From contig NZ_MWZD01000017.1 of assembly GCF_002982315.1 (NCBI RefSeq), positions 310,001 through 374,000 of the forward strand: a stretch of 64,000 bases of DNA, in the 5' to 3' direction. Shown one piece after another: positions 33,127 through 41,938 of the stretch. The notes under the pieces were generated by a model. The model was given only the letters and a program-made list of their open reading frames with translations. It was not told the origin of the DNA and searched no databases. The DNA comes from Leucobacter massiliensis. Its GTDB lineage: Bacteria > Actinomycetota > Actinomycetes > Actinomycetales > Microbacteriaceae. The position numbers and the translations under genes were made by a program. The first letter of the stretch is position 1, and the number at the start of each line of letters is the position of its first letter.

Positions 33127-33914
33127 CACAGCTCCTTCAGGACGCCGCCGATGGTCCGGCGGAAGACGAGCATGCCGATCAGCAGGATCGCAATCGAGAG
33201 CGCCGCAGAGACGCCGATGAGCGGCCAGTTCAGCTGATCGGGAAAGAAGCCGGCGCGGAAGAGCGCGAAGATCCCCGAGAGCGGGTTGAGCCAGGCGAGC
33301 GGCTGCGCGAAGGCGGGGAGATCGGCGGCCCCGTAGATCACGGGGGAGCCGTAGAAGAGGACCCGCAGCACGAGCTTGCTGGCACGTTCGAGGTCGCGGA
33401 AGAAGACCGTGAGCGGAGCGATGATGAGGCCGATACCCAGGATCAGCGCGGTGAACAGCACGATCGCGAGCGGCAGGAGGAGCAGTCCCCAGCCCGGACG
33501 GGCGCCGGAAGCGAAGGCGAAGACCGCCAGCACGGGCAGGCTGAGCAGGAACTCGACTCCCTTCGAGCACACGATGCGGCCGACCCAGATCCAGTGCGGC
33601 AGCGACACCGAGCGCACGAGCCGCACGTCGCGCAGGAAGGCGCGGGTCGAATCGGAGACGGCGCCGTTGAACCACACCCACGGCAGCATGGCGGTGAGCA
33701 AGAAGACGATGTAGGGAGCCTCGCCGACTGTGCGGGAGAACACCTGGGTGAAGATGAACCAGTAGATCAGGCTCATGAGCAGGGGGTCGAGGATCGACCA
33801 CAGATAGCCGAGAACGGATGTGGAGTAGCGCACCTTCAGGTCGCGTCGGCTCAGCAGCCACAGCGACGACCACGCGCTCGAGCGCAGCGGCCGGTACTCG
33901 GAGGAGGAAGTCAC
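33126..33914 (-). CDS. TagG-type ABC transporter permease (polymer export)
   Basis: A 262-residue membrane protein with six predicted helices, matching ABC2-type polymer exporters: SVLGYLWSILDPLLMSLIYWFIF near the N-terminus, then LLTAMLPWVWF, a basic loop RDVRLVRSVSLPHWI and the final AALSIAILLIGMLVFRRTI. It pairs with the adjacent ATPase. The GTG at 33914 is preferred: the family start (TSSSEYRPLRSSAW...) begins there and a CAGAAT hexamer lies 7 nt upstream. The longer frame is Arg/Pro-rich and not family-like. Confidence 0.88.
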   Translation of the reverse strand: MTSSSEYRPLRSSAWSSLWLLSRRDLKVRYSTSVLGYLWSILDPLLMSLIYWFIFTQVFSRTVGEAPYIVFLLTAMLPWVWFNGAVSDSTRAFLRDVRLVRSVSLPHWIWVGRIVCSKGVEFLLSLPVLAVFAFASGARPGWGLLLLPLAIVLFTALILGIGLIIAPLTVFFRDLERASKLVLRVLFYGSPVIYGAADLPAFAQPLAWLNPLSGIFALFRAGFFPDQLNWPLIGVSAALSIAILLIGMLVFRRTIGGVLKEL

Positions 33915-34106
33915 GACAGCTATTCTGCCCGCTCCGGTGGTGTGGGCCCGCATCGGCGCACACGCGGCGCCTCGGTCGGGCGGCGGCGGTCGCCAAAGAC
34001 GGCGCCGCCGGGCGCTCCGGTGCCGCACGCGCCCCTCTTCGTCGTCCGTGCGGTTCTGCGGGCCGGACGCGCCGAGGGGGCGTCCGACGTCACTCGGATG
34101 ATTTGC

Positions 34107-34112
34107 TAAATT
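34107..34112 (+). promoter_or_regulatory. -10 hexamer for a leaderless transcript
   Basis: TAAATT lies 6 nt before the GTG at 34119. Confidence 0.5.
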
Positions 34113-34118
34113 GGACTC

Positions 34119-35021
34119 GTGCCGCCCGAGACCTCATCCGCCATGTCCGCCCCCGAAGCGGAAGCCGAGGCCCGGACCCCGCGAACGGGCCGCATCCAGG
34201 TTCCGGTTCCCTCTGTCGTGCGGGCTCGCGAGCGCGGCCGCGTCGCCGAGCAGAACCCGGTCGTGCTGCGGACCGAGATGCTGACGAAGACCTACGGCAA
34301 CCTGGTCGCCGCCGGGGACGTCTCCATTGACGTGCACGCCGGATCCTTCACCGGCATCGTCGGCCCGAACGGCGCCGGGAAGACGACGACGCTCTCGATG
34401 ATCAGCGGGCTGCTGCGCCCCACCTCCGGGCGCGTGACGGTGGGCGGGGTCGACGTGTGGGCCGACGGTCCCGCGGCGAAGCGTCTCATCGGAACGCTTC
34501 CCGATCGCCTGCGCCTGTTCGACCGGCTCACCGGGGCGCAGCTGCTCTACTATTCCGGGGTGCTCTACGGCGTGCCCGAGGCGGCCGTCGCGGAGCGCTC
34601 GGCTGAGCTGGCCGAGGCATTCGGGCTGGAGTCGGCGCTCGGCAGGCTGGTGTCCGACTACTCGGCGGGCATGCAGAAGAAGATCGCGCTCGCCTGCTCC
34701 ATGATCCACGCTCCCGAGGTGCTCGTGCTCGACGAGCCCTTCGAGACCATCGACCCCGTGTCCGCCTCGAACGTGACCGAGATCCTCGAGAAGTTCGTGG
34801 GCGGCGGCGGCAGCGTGATCATGTCGAGTCACAGCCTCGACCTCATTCAGCGCGTCTGCGATCACGTCTCGATCATCGTCGATGGCAGCGTGATCGCGCA
34901 GGGCACCGTCGATGCCGTGCGCGACGGAGTGAGCCTGGAAGAGCGTTTCACGCTGCTCACCGGCATTGACGACAGCAGGAAGGGGCTCGAGTGGTTGCAC
35001 GGCTCTTCCGACTCCGACTAG
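34119..35021 (+). CDS. ABC transporter ATP-binding protein
   Basis: A 300-residue ATPase of the CcmA/ABC-2 type. Walker A is GPNGAGKTTT, the signature YSAGMQKKIALA, Walker B VLVLDEPFETID and the switch His SSHSLDL. The first 45 residues are Pro/Arg-rich and likely a disordered tail. It overlaps the following membrane gene by 31 bases, which marks the pair as one exporter. Substrate cannot be told; drugs, lipids or peptides are possible. Confidence 0.88.
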   Translation: MPPETSSAMSAPEAEAEARTPRTGRIQVPVPSVVRARERGRVAEQNPVVLRTEMLTKTYGNLVAAGDVSIDVHAGSFTGIVGPNGAGKTTTLSMISGLLRPTSGRVTVGGVDVWADGPAAKRLIGTLPDRLRLFDRLTGAQLLYYSGVLYGVPEAAVAERSAELAEAFGLESALGRLVSDYSAGMQKKIALACSMIHAPEVLVLDEPFETIDPVSASNVTEILEKFVGGGGSVIMSSHSLDLIQRVCDHVSIIVDGSVIAQGTVDAVRDGVSLEERFTLLTGIDDSRKGLEWLHGSSDSD

Positions 35022-36562
35022 CGCTTCTCGGCGGGAGGTTCCGGGGCTCCTTCGGCCGCGGTCTGCGCGCTGCGCTCGGTGCGCTCCTGCTCACGGCAGC
35101 AGCGGTGGCGCTCGCGCTGCTCCCCGTTCTGCTGCTCCCGGCGGGAACGGACCGGGCCATCGCCGATCAGCTGATCGGTGCGCTCGTCCTCCTCGCCGTC
35201 CTGCTCGTCCCGTTCTTCGAGAATCGACGGCATCTCGAACCGCGGCAGTTCGCGCAGCTCCCCGCCGGTCCGGCCGCGATCGCCTGTGCGTTGCTGATCA
35301 CCACCGTGGTCAGCTGGCCGTTCCTGCTGCTGCTCGTCTGGCTGGGTGCCCTCGGGGCGCTGCGCCCCGAGTGGCATGACCCGGGATGGTTCGCGCCGCT
35401 CGCACTGGGGCTCGCTGCCCTCTTCGCGCTCACCTCGGCGCGGCTCGCGTCCGCACTCTCGAAGCTCCTCGTGGGCCGTCGTCTCGCTGGGGCCGTGCGC
35501 ACGGTCGGCGCCGTGCTGCTCGTCGCATTCCTGCCCGTGGCGGTGTTCGCGGGGGCCTCGATCATCCGTGCTGAGGGCCGGGCTGCGGCGGTGGAGGCCG
35601 CGCAGCTCGTGGGGTGGACGCCGTTCGGTGCGCCGTTCGCGGCACTCGCCTTCGCCGCCGACGGCGAGCTCGACGCCGCCCTCGTCCGGCTGGCCGTGCT
35701 CGCCGGCGGGCTCATCCTGCTCCTCGCGGCCTGGATCCCGATTGCGGTGGTCTCCGCCCAGAGCGTCGAACGCCCCGCCGATCCCGGGGCCGCGCGCACC
35801 GGTCTCGGGTGGTTCGAGCGTTTCGCCGCCCGCCCCTCTCAGGTGATCGCGGCGCGCCAGCTCACCTACTGGGCGCGGGATCCCCGATACCGGGTGGCGT
35901 TGTTCGCGATCCCGATCGCCCCAGCGGTGATGATGCTCGCCTTCTGGATCGCCGGAGCCGAGCTGAACGCCCTGTCGCTCGTGCCACTGCCCGTGATCCT
36001 CCTGCTGCTCGGATGGTCGCAGCACAACGACGTCTCCATGGACTCGACCGCCATCTGGGAGCACGTGGCCAGCGGAGTGCGCGGCCGCGCCGACCGCACC
36101 GGGCGCCTCGCCCCAGTGATGATGCTCGGCGTTCCGCTCGCGCTCATCGGGTCGAGCATCACGGTGACCGTGCTGGGGGACTGGCGGGTCCTGCCCGCGG
36201 TGATCGGGATGAACCTCGCGGTCCTCCTCGTGGCCTGCGCCGTCTCGAGCGTCTTCTCGGTCGCGATGCCGTATCCGGCGACCCGTCCCGGAGAGAGCCC
36301 CTTCGTGCAGCCGCAGTGGTCGGGTTCGGGCTCGGGTCTGGCGCAGACGCTGTCGATGCTGATCGCGCTCGCGCTGTCGGTTCCTCCTGTGTGGTTCTCC
36401 GTGCTCGCGATCATCGACGTCGCCTTCGTCGAGAACATCTGGGCGCTCGTGTTCGGCGTCGGCTACGGCGCCGTGGTGCTCGCGCTCGGCGTGCTGCTCG
36501 GCGGCTGGCTCTTCGATCGCAGCGGCCCCGAGCTGATCGCGGTCACCCAGGTCTTCGACTGA
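34991..36562 (+). CDS. Multi-helix membrane protein, permease partner of the preceding ATPase
   Basis: A 523-residue protein with about 12 membrane helices (for example ALLLTAAAVALALLPVLLLP near the start, LVLLAVLLVPFFENR, LARLAVLAGGLILLLAAW and VVLALGVLLGGWLF near the end). The cytoplasmic loop RPSQVIAARQLTYWARDPRYRVAL is typical of actinobacterial ABC-2 permeases of the 'YbhR/transporter' kind. The GTG at 34991 lies inside the ATPase gene, so expression is coupled. Substrate unknown. Confidence 0.75.
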   Translation: MVARLFRLRLALLGGRFRGSFGRGLRAALGALLLTAAAVALALLPVLLLPAGTDRAIADQLIGALVLLAVLLVPFFENRRHLEPRQFAQLPAGPAAIACALLITTVVSWPFLLLLVWLGALGALRPEWHDPGWFAPLALGLAALFALTSARLASALSKLLVGRRLAGAVRTVGAVLLVAFLPVAVFAGASIIRAEGRAAAVEAAQLVGWTPFGAPFAALAFAADGELDAALVRLAVLAGGLILLLAAWIPIAVVSAQSVERPADPGAARTGLGWFERFAARPSQVIAARQLTYWARDPRYRVALFAIPIAPAVMMLAFWIAGAELNALSLVPLPVILLLLGWSQHNDVSMDSTAIWEHVASGVRGRADRTGRLAPVMMLGVPLALIGSSITVTVLGDWRVLPAVIGMNLAVLLVACAVSSVFSVAMPYPATRPGESPFVQPQWSGSGSGLAQTLSMLIALALSVPPVWFSVLAIIDVAFVENIWALVFGVGYGAVVLALGVLLGGWLFDRSGPELIAVTQVFD

Positions 36563-36620
36563 GGATGGGCGGCCCCGGCAGCTCCCGGGAGGTGGCCGCC
36601 TCGTCCGTTGGCGGCGGGGG

Positions 36621-36626
36621 TAGACT
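36621..36626 (+). promoter_or_regulatory. -10 hexamer for a leaderless transcript
   Basis: TAGACT lies 6 nt before the ATG at 36633. Confidence 0.5.
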
Positions 36627-36632
36627 GGCCGC

Positions 36633-36914
36633 ATGGGAATGTTCATGCGACGCGATGCAGACCCCGGCGCTCCCGCCGGAGGAACGGACGTCCTCGATCG
36701 AGAGCTCGAGAAGCTGCTCGAGGACGCGCAGATCGAGGACGGCGACCACGAGCGTTTCTCGCACTACGTCCCGAAGGACAAGATCCTCGAATCAGCGGTC
36801 ACCGGAAAGCCGGTGCGGGCGCTGTGCGGAAAGAAGTGGACTCCCTCGCGCGACCCCGAGAAGTTTCCCGTGTGCCCGGACTGCAAGCGCGTCTACGAGC
36901 GGATGCGCAAGTAG
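36633..36914 (+). CDS. DUF3039 family protein
   Basis: A 93-residue protein of the actinobacterial DUF3039 family, function unknown. The core HYVPKDKILESAVTGKPVRALCGKKW and the final FPVCPDCKRVYERM hold a Cys-x2-Cys pair plus a third cysteine and a histidine, a likely zinc site. It is monocistronic and convergent with pncB. Confidence 0.85.
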   Translation: MGMFMRRDADPGAPAGGTDVLDRELEKLLEDAQIEDGDHERFSHYVPKDKILESAVTGKPVRALCGKKWTPSRDPEKFPVCPDCKRVYERMRK

Positions 36915-36968
36915 CCTGCCCTCAGCCTGCTTCCGCGCGAGGCCGGGTGGCCGGGCGGCCGCTCGGGA

Positions 36969-38291
36969 TCAGCGGTATTCGGTGGGGATGGCGGGATCGC
37001 CGCGGGTGAGGCTGCGTGCGACGATGGGCAGTTCCCGCGTGCGCGCTTCGTGACGAGACCGGGCGGCCGCGATTCCCGCGGCTCCGGTGCTGCCGGGCTG
37101 GACGACGCCGTCGACGACGAGCGGGGCGAGCACCTCGCGGGTGATGCCGGCGAGTTCCGCGCCCTCCGGCTCGCCGCCAGGACCGTCTCCCAGGAAGATC
37201 AGCTCGGCGGTCGCGACGCCCCGGTCGTCGTAGGCGCGACGCACGCTCTTGCGGCCGCCGACCGAGGCCTTCTCCGCGGACTTCTTCGCCACCGACACCC
37301 ACTCGCCCGCCGCGTTCTCATGGGCGACGAGCTTGTACACCATGCCCATCGTCGGGGATCCTGAACCGACGACGACGGAGGTGCCGACGCCGAAGCTGTC
37401 GACCGGGGAGGCCGCGAGCGCCGCGACCGTGTACTCGTCGAGGTCGTTCGTGACGGTGATGCGGGTGCCGGTGGCGCCGAGCTCGTCGAGGAGCTGGCGC
37501 ACGCGGGCGACGACGACCGGGAGATCGCCGGAGTCGATGCGCACCGCGCCGAGCTCGGGACCGGCGACCTCGACGGCGGTGCGCACGCCCTGCTCGATGT
37601 CGTAGGTGTCGACGAGCAGGGTCGTGCCGGTGCCGAGCGCGGCGATCTGGGCTTCGAAGGCCTCGCGTTCGGTCTCGTGCAGCAGGGTGAAGCTGTGCGC
37701 GGCGGTCCCCATGGTCGGGATCCCGTAGTTGCGTCCGGCCTCGAGGTTCGAGGTGGCGCTGAAGCCCGCGATGTAGGCGGCCCTGGCGGCCGCCACGGCG
37801 CTGCGCTCGCCGGTGCGCCGCGATCCCATCTCGGCGAGCGGTTTGCCGGCGGCGGCGTGGCGCATGCGGGAGGCTGCCGTGGCGACCGCGGAGTCGGAGT
37901 TGAGGATGCTGAGCGCCAGCGTTTCGAGCAGCACGCCCTCGGCGAAGCTGGACTCCACGATCACCAGCGGCGAGCCGGGGAAGAACACCTCGCCCTCGGG
38001 ATACCCCCAGATCGTGCCGCCGAAGCGGAAGTCGGCGAGCCAGTCGAGGGTCTCGTCGCTCACGATCCGCTGTTCGCGGAGGAACTCGAGCTCCGGTTCC
38101 GCGAAGCGGAAGCGCTCGATCGCCTCAAGCAGGCGGCCGGTACCCGCCACGACGCCGTAGCGCCGCGCCCCCGCGAGGCGGCGGGCGAAGAGCTCGAAGA
38201 CGCTGCGCCGGTGGGCGGTGCCGGCGCGCAGCGCGGCGTCGACCATGGTGAGCTCGTAGTGGTCGGTGAGCAGGGCCGTCGAGGTGTTCAC
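36969..38291 (-). CDS. pncB: Nicotinate phosphoribosyltransferase
   Basis: A 440-residue enzyme of NAD salvage: nicotinate + PRPP + ATP to nicotinate mononucleotide. Recognisable segments are LLTDHYELTMVDAAL at the start, ARRLAGARRYGVVAGTGR, the GTAAHSFTLLHE stretch with the histidine that is phosphorylated in the family, LVDTYDIEQGV, and VRIDSGDLPVV, then GVGTSVVVGSG for PRPP binding. Length is normal. The GTG at 38291 follows a TAGGCT hexamer at the leaderless spacing. Confidence 0.93.
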   Translation of the reverse strand: MNTSTALLTDHYELTMVDAALRAGTAHRRSVFELFARRLAGARRYGVVAGTGRLLEAIERFRFAEPELEFLREQRIVSDETLDWLADFRFGGTIWGYPEGEVFFPGSPLVIVESSFAEGVLLETLALSILNSDSAVATAASRMRHAAAGKPLAEMGSRRTGERSAVAAARAAYIAGFSATSNLEAGRNYGIPTMGTAAHSFTLLHETEREAFEAQIAALGTGTTLLVDTYDIEQGVRTAVEVAGPELGAVRIDSGDLPVVVARVRQLLDELGATGTRITVTNDLDEYTVAALAASPVDSFGVGTSVVVGSGSPTMGMVYKLVAHENAAGEWVSVAKKSAEKASVGGRKSVRRAYDDRGVATAELIFLGDGPGGEPEGAELAGITREVLAPLVVDGVVQPGSTGAAGIAAARSRHEARTRELPIVARSLTRGDPAIPTEYR

Positions 38292-38297
38292 GCGGAC

Positions 38298-38303
38298 AGC
38301 CTA
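38298..38303 (-). promoter_or_regulatory. -10 hexamer for a leaderless pncB transcript
   Basis: On the minus strand TAGGCT is followed after 6 nt by the GTG at 38291. Confidence 0.5.
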
Positions 38304-38388
38304 TCCGGTCGCGGTGGCGTGCCGGGGGCCGTTCGGGGCCGGGGTTCGCCGCTGTGCTGCTGCTCCGCCGCGGCGTCACCGGGAGACG

Positions 38389-41300
38389 TCATCGGAAGTC
38401 GCGGGATGCGGTGCCGGCTGGGGCGGCGAGCGGTTCGAAGCTCTCGGCGATCACGTTGACGATCCCCTCGGGAGAGCGCTCCAGCATGCCCCGCACGAGC
38501 AGGGCGGGAGCGGATCGGGCGACGAGACGGTTGCGAAGCCACACGTCGCGCCAGGTGACGACGTTGACGCTGCCGGCCTCGTCCTCGAGCGTGACGAAGA
38601 CGATGCCGCCGGCGGTGCCGGGTCGCTGGCGGTGCGTCACGAGGCCGGCGACCTCGACCACGGTGCCGGGGCGCGCGCGGGCGACGTGATCGGAGCGCAC
38701 GACGCCGCGCGCGTCGAGGGTGTCCCGGAGCAGCGCCAGGGGGTGGGCGGTGAGCGGGATCCCGGTGCTCCAGAGATCCAGGGCGGTCTGCTCGGCGGGA
38801 TCGAGCACGGGCAGCAGCGGGGGCTGGATGTGCACCGCGATGCCGGGCAGGAAGCGCTCTCTGTTGTCGGCCGCGGGAGCGGCGGACCAGAGCGCCTCCC
38901 GGCGTCCGATCCCGAGGCTCTCGCAGGCTCCCGAAGCGGCCAGCGCCTCGATCCGGGTACGGTCGAGGTCGGCGCGTCTGGCGAGGTCGGCGAGGCTCTC
39001 GAACGGGCCGCGCTCCCGGGCGCGCACGATGCGCTCGGCTGCGGCGGTCTCGATGCCGCGGACCGCGGTGAGGCCGAGGCGGGTCGCGAAGGCGCCATCC
39101 CGGCGATGCGTGGCGCTGGTGTCCCGTGTGCCCTCCGCGAAGGGTCCCACGGGCGGCTGCTCCCGCGCGAGGCAGGAATCGGGCCCCGTGGGCTGAGTCG
39201 CCGCGGGGTGGAACGGTTCGAGCGCGGCGTGCGCCTCCGAGCGCTGTACGTCTGGCGGGAGCACCTCCACTCCGTGCCGGCGGGCGTCCTGCACCAGTTC
39301 GCGGGGCGAGTAGAAGCCCATCGGCTGCGAACGCAGCAGGCCCGCGAGGAAGGCGGCCGGGTAGTGCAGCTTGAACCAGGAGCTCATATAGACGAGCAGC
39401 GCGAAGCTGAGGGAGTGGCTCTCGGCGAAGCCGAAATCGGCGAAGGACCGGATCTGCTCGTAGAGACGCGCCGCGTCCTCGTCGGAGATCCCATTGCGCC
39501 GCATGCCCGCGAAGAGCTTCGCCTGCAGGCTGTCGATGCGCTCCTGGCCGCGTTTGGACCCCATGGAGCGGCGCAGCAGGTCGGCGTCCTCCGCCGAGCA
39601 GCCACCGATCGCGGTGGCCATCTGCATCAGCTGCTCCTGGAAGATCGGTACGCCCAGCGTGCGTTCGAGCACCGGAGCGAGCCGCGGATGCGGGTAGGTG
39701 ACGGGCTCCTGTCCGCTGCGCCGGCGCAGGTAGGGGTGCACCGCTCCGCCCTGGATGGGGCCGGGGCGGATGAGCGCGATCTCGATGACGAGGTCGTAGA
39801 AGCGGCGGGGTTTCAGCCGGGGCAGCGTGTTCAGCTGTGCGCGGCTCTCCACCTGGAAGACCCCGACAGCATCGGCCCGGCAGAGCATGTCGTAGACGCC
39901 CGGCTCTTCGCGCGGGATCGTTTCGAAGGTCCACCGCTCGCCGGTGCCGGCGGCGACGAGGTCCATCGTCTTCTGCAGCGCGCTGAGCATGCCCAGGCCC
40001 AGCATGTCGAACTTGACGAGGCCCATCGCCGCGCAGCTGTCCTTGTCCCACTGCAGCACGGTGCGGCCGTCCATGCGCGCGTGCTCGATCGGGCAGACTT
40101 CGCCGACGGGGCGCTCCGTGAGCACCATCCCTCCCGAGTGGATGCCCAGGTGGCGGGGCGCGGTGAGGAAGCGGCCCGCCAGCCGCTGCACGGGGAGCGG
40201 GATCGGGCTCTCGGGGTCCTCCTCGATGCCGCTCCAGCGCTCCACGCTCTTCGTCCAGGCGCGCTGCTGGCCGGCTCCGAAGCCGAGGGCCTTCGCGGCG
40301 TCGCGGATCGCTGCCTTCGGCCGGTAGCTGATGACGTTGGCGACCTGGGCGGCGTTGCGCCTGCCGTAGCGCTCGTAGACGTACTGGATGATCTCCTCGC
40401 GCCGCTCCGAGTCGAAGTCGACGTCGATGTCGGGCTCTTCGTCGCGCATGCTCGACAGAAAGCGCTCGAAGGGGAGGTCGTAGAAGATGGAGTCGACGGC
40501 GGTGATGCCGAGCACGAAGCAGACGGCCGAGTTCGCGGCAGAGCCGCGCCCCTGGCACAGGATCCCGCGCTCGCGGGCTTCGCGAACGAGGTCGTGCACG
40601 ATGAGGAAGTAGCCCGGGAAGTCTTTCTCCGCGATCACCCCGAGTTCCCGTTCGAGCCGCGCGCGGCTCGACTCGGGGAGCGGGGAGCCGTAGCGGCGTT
40701 CCGCGCCCTCCCAGACGAGCCGGCGCAGCCACTCCATCTGGGTGATGCCGGAGGGAATGTCGAGCCGGGGCAGCCGAGGGCGGGCGGCTTTGAGCGGGAA
40801 GGCGAGTTCTCGCGCGAGCGGCACGGTGCGGGCGACGGCATCGGGGTAGTCGCGGAAACGGCGGAGCACTGCGGCCCCGCTGCGCAGGTGGGCGGACCCG
40901 GTGGCGGCCAGATACGGGTCGAGTTCGTCGAGGCTGCGTCGTGCGCGCACGGCCGACATGGCCTCGGCGAGCGGCGCCTGAGCGCGGCTCGCATAGTGGA
41001 CGTTGCCGGTGACGAGGGCGGGAAGCCCGCGGTCCGCCGCGAGCGCGGCGAGCCGGGCATTGCGCGAGTCGTCACCGGGGTGACCCTGGTGGCTGAGCTC
41101 GACGTAGACGTTGTCCTCGCCGAACAGTGCGGCGAGCCGGTCGAGCTCGGCCCGTGCGGCGGTCTCGGCATCGGCTCGATTCGAGGGGGCAGGGTGTGAG
41201 GCGCCCGCGGCTTCGAGCGCGCGTCGCACGGAGCCTTTGCGGCAGCCGGTGAGGATCACCCACTCGCCTGCGGCTGCCTCGGCGAGCTCTTCCAGCGTGT

Positions 41301-41928
41301 AGACCGGCCGGCCCTTCTCCCCGCCCGCCAGCTGGGCCTCGGTGATGGCGCCCGCGAGGCGATGGTATCCCTGCGTGCCGCGGGCGAGGACCAGCAGGTG
41401 CGCACCCGCCGGATCGGCCGCCCCCAGTTGCGGGGCGTCGAGTCCGAGGGAGAGTTCGGCGCCGTAGACGGTGAGCAGAGGCTTCCCGCCGGACTCGGCA
41501 GCCGCGCGCGCCTGCGCCTCGGCGGCCTCGGCGAACAGGGCCGCGCCGTAGAGGCCGTCGTGGTCGGTCAGCGCGAGACCGTCGAGACCCAGCCGCGCGG
41601 CCTCGGCGACGAGCTGCTCGGGTGAGGAGGCGCCGTCGAGGAAGCTGTAGTGGGAGTGGGCGTGAAGCTCGGCATAGGGCACCTCGGCCTCTGCGTCGGC
41701 CTCGGCGACCGGGCCTGCTGCCGGTGCCCGCGGCACCGTGCCGGGGGCGGGAACCGGGACGGGCGTGGGGGCGGAGACCGGCCCGCGCACGGCATCAGCG
41801 GCCGCCGCGGGGCCGCTCTCGGGACCTGTGCCGGCCGGCGGCGCGGGCGTCGGCTCGGGGCCGGGGCCGCGGAGTGAGAGCCGTCGCTCGAACTCGTGCC
41901 ACGGGAGGGGGGAGTTGCTCCACTTCAT
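38389..41928 (-). CDS. dnaE2: Error-prone DNA polymerase III alpha subunit DnaE2 (ImuC)
   Basis: A 1179-residue C-family polymerase for mutagenic lesion bypass. It has the PHP domain start AELHAHSHYSFLDGASSPEQL (from about residue 72), the polymerase site with PDIDVDFDSERREEI, the finger region with FQVESRAQLNTLPRL, IQGGAVHPYLRRR, and the final OB-fold (RPGTVVEVAGLVTHRQRPGTAGG). Unlike most DnaE2 proteins it has an extra Pro/Ala-rich tail of about 45 residues before the PHP domain. ATG at 41928 follows GAGGATC and begins 10 bases after the imuB stop. The three genes imuA'-imuB-dnaE2 form one SOS-controlled operon behind the LexA box at 44391. Confidence 0.92.
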   Translation of the reverse strand: MKWSNSPLPWHEFERRLSLRGPGPEPTPAPPAGTGPESGPAAAADAVRGPVSAPTPVPVPAPGTVPRAPAAGPVAEADAEAEVPYAELHAHSHYSFLDGASSPEQLVAEAARLGLDGLALTDHDGLYGAALFAEAAEAQARAAAESGGKPLLTVYGAELSLGLDAPQLGAADPAGAHLLVLARGTQGYHRLAGAITEAQLAGGEKGRPVYTLEELAEAAAGEWVILTGCRKGSVRRALEAAGASHPAPSNRADAETAARAELDRLAALFGEDNVYVELSHQGHPGDDSRNARLAALAADRGLPALVTGNVHYASRAQAPLAEAMSAVRARRSLDELDPYLAATGSAHLRSGAAVLRRFRDYPDAVARTVPLARELAFPLKAARPRLPRLDIPSGITQMEWLRRLVWEGAERRYGSPLPESSRARLERELGVIAEKDFPGYFLIVHDLVREARERGILCQGRGSAANSAVCFVLGITAVDSIFYDLPFERFLSSMRDEEPDIDVDFDSERREEIIQYVYERYGRRNAAQVANVISYRPKAAIRDAAKALGFGAGQQRAWTKSVERWSGIEEDPESPIPLPVQRLAGRFLTAPRHLGIHSGGMVLTERPVGEVCPIEHARMDGRTVLQWDKDSCAAMGLVKFDMLGLGMLSALQKTMDLVAAGTGERWTFETIPREEPGVYDMLCRADAVGVFQVESRAQLNTLPRLKPRRFYDLVIEIALIRPGPIQGGAVHPYLRRRSGQEPVTYPHPRLAPVLERTLGVPIFQEQLMQMATAIGGCSAEDADLLRRSMGSKRGQERIDSLQAKLFAGMRRNGISDEDAARLYEQIRSFADFGFAESHSLSFALLVYMSSWFKLHYPAAFLAGLLRSQPMGFYSPRELVQDARRHGVEVLPPDVQRSEAHAALEPFHPAATQPTGPDSCLAREQPPVGPFAEGTRDTSATHRRDGAFATRLGLTAVRGIETAAAERIVRARERGPFESLADLARRADLDRTRIEALAASGACESLGIGRREALWSAAPAADNRERFLPGIAVHIQPPLLPVLDPAEQTALDLWSTGIPLTAHPLALLRDTLDARGVVRSDHVARARPGTVVEVAGLVTHRQRPGTAGGIVFVTLEDEAGSVNVVTWRDVWLRNRLVARSAPALLVRGMLERSPEGIVNVIAESFEPLAAPAGTASRDFR

Positions 41929-41938
41929 CGCAGGATCC

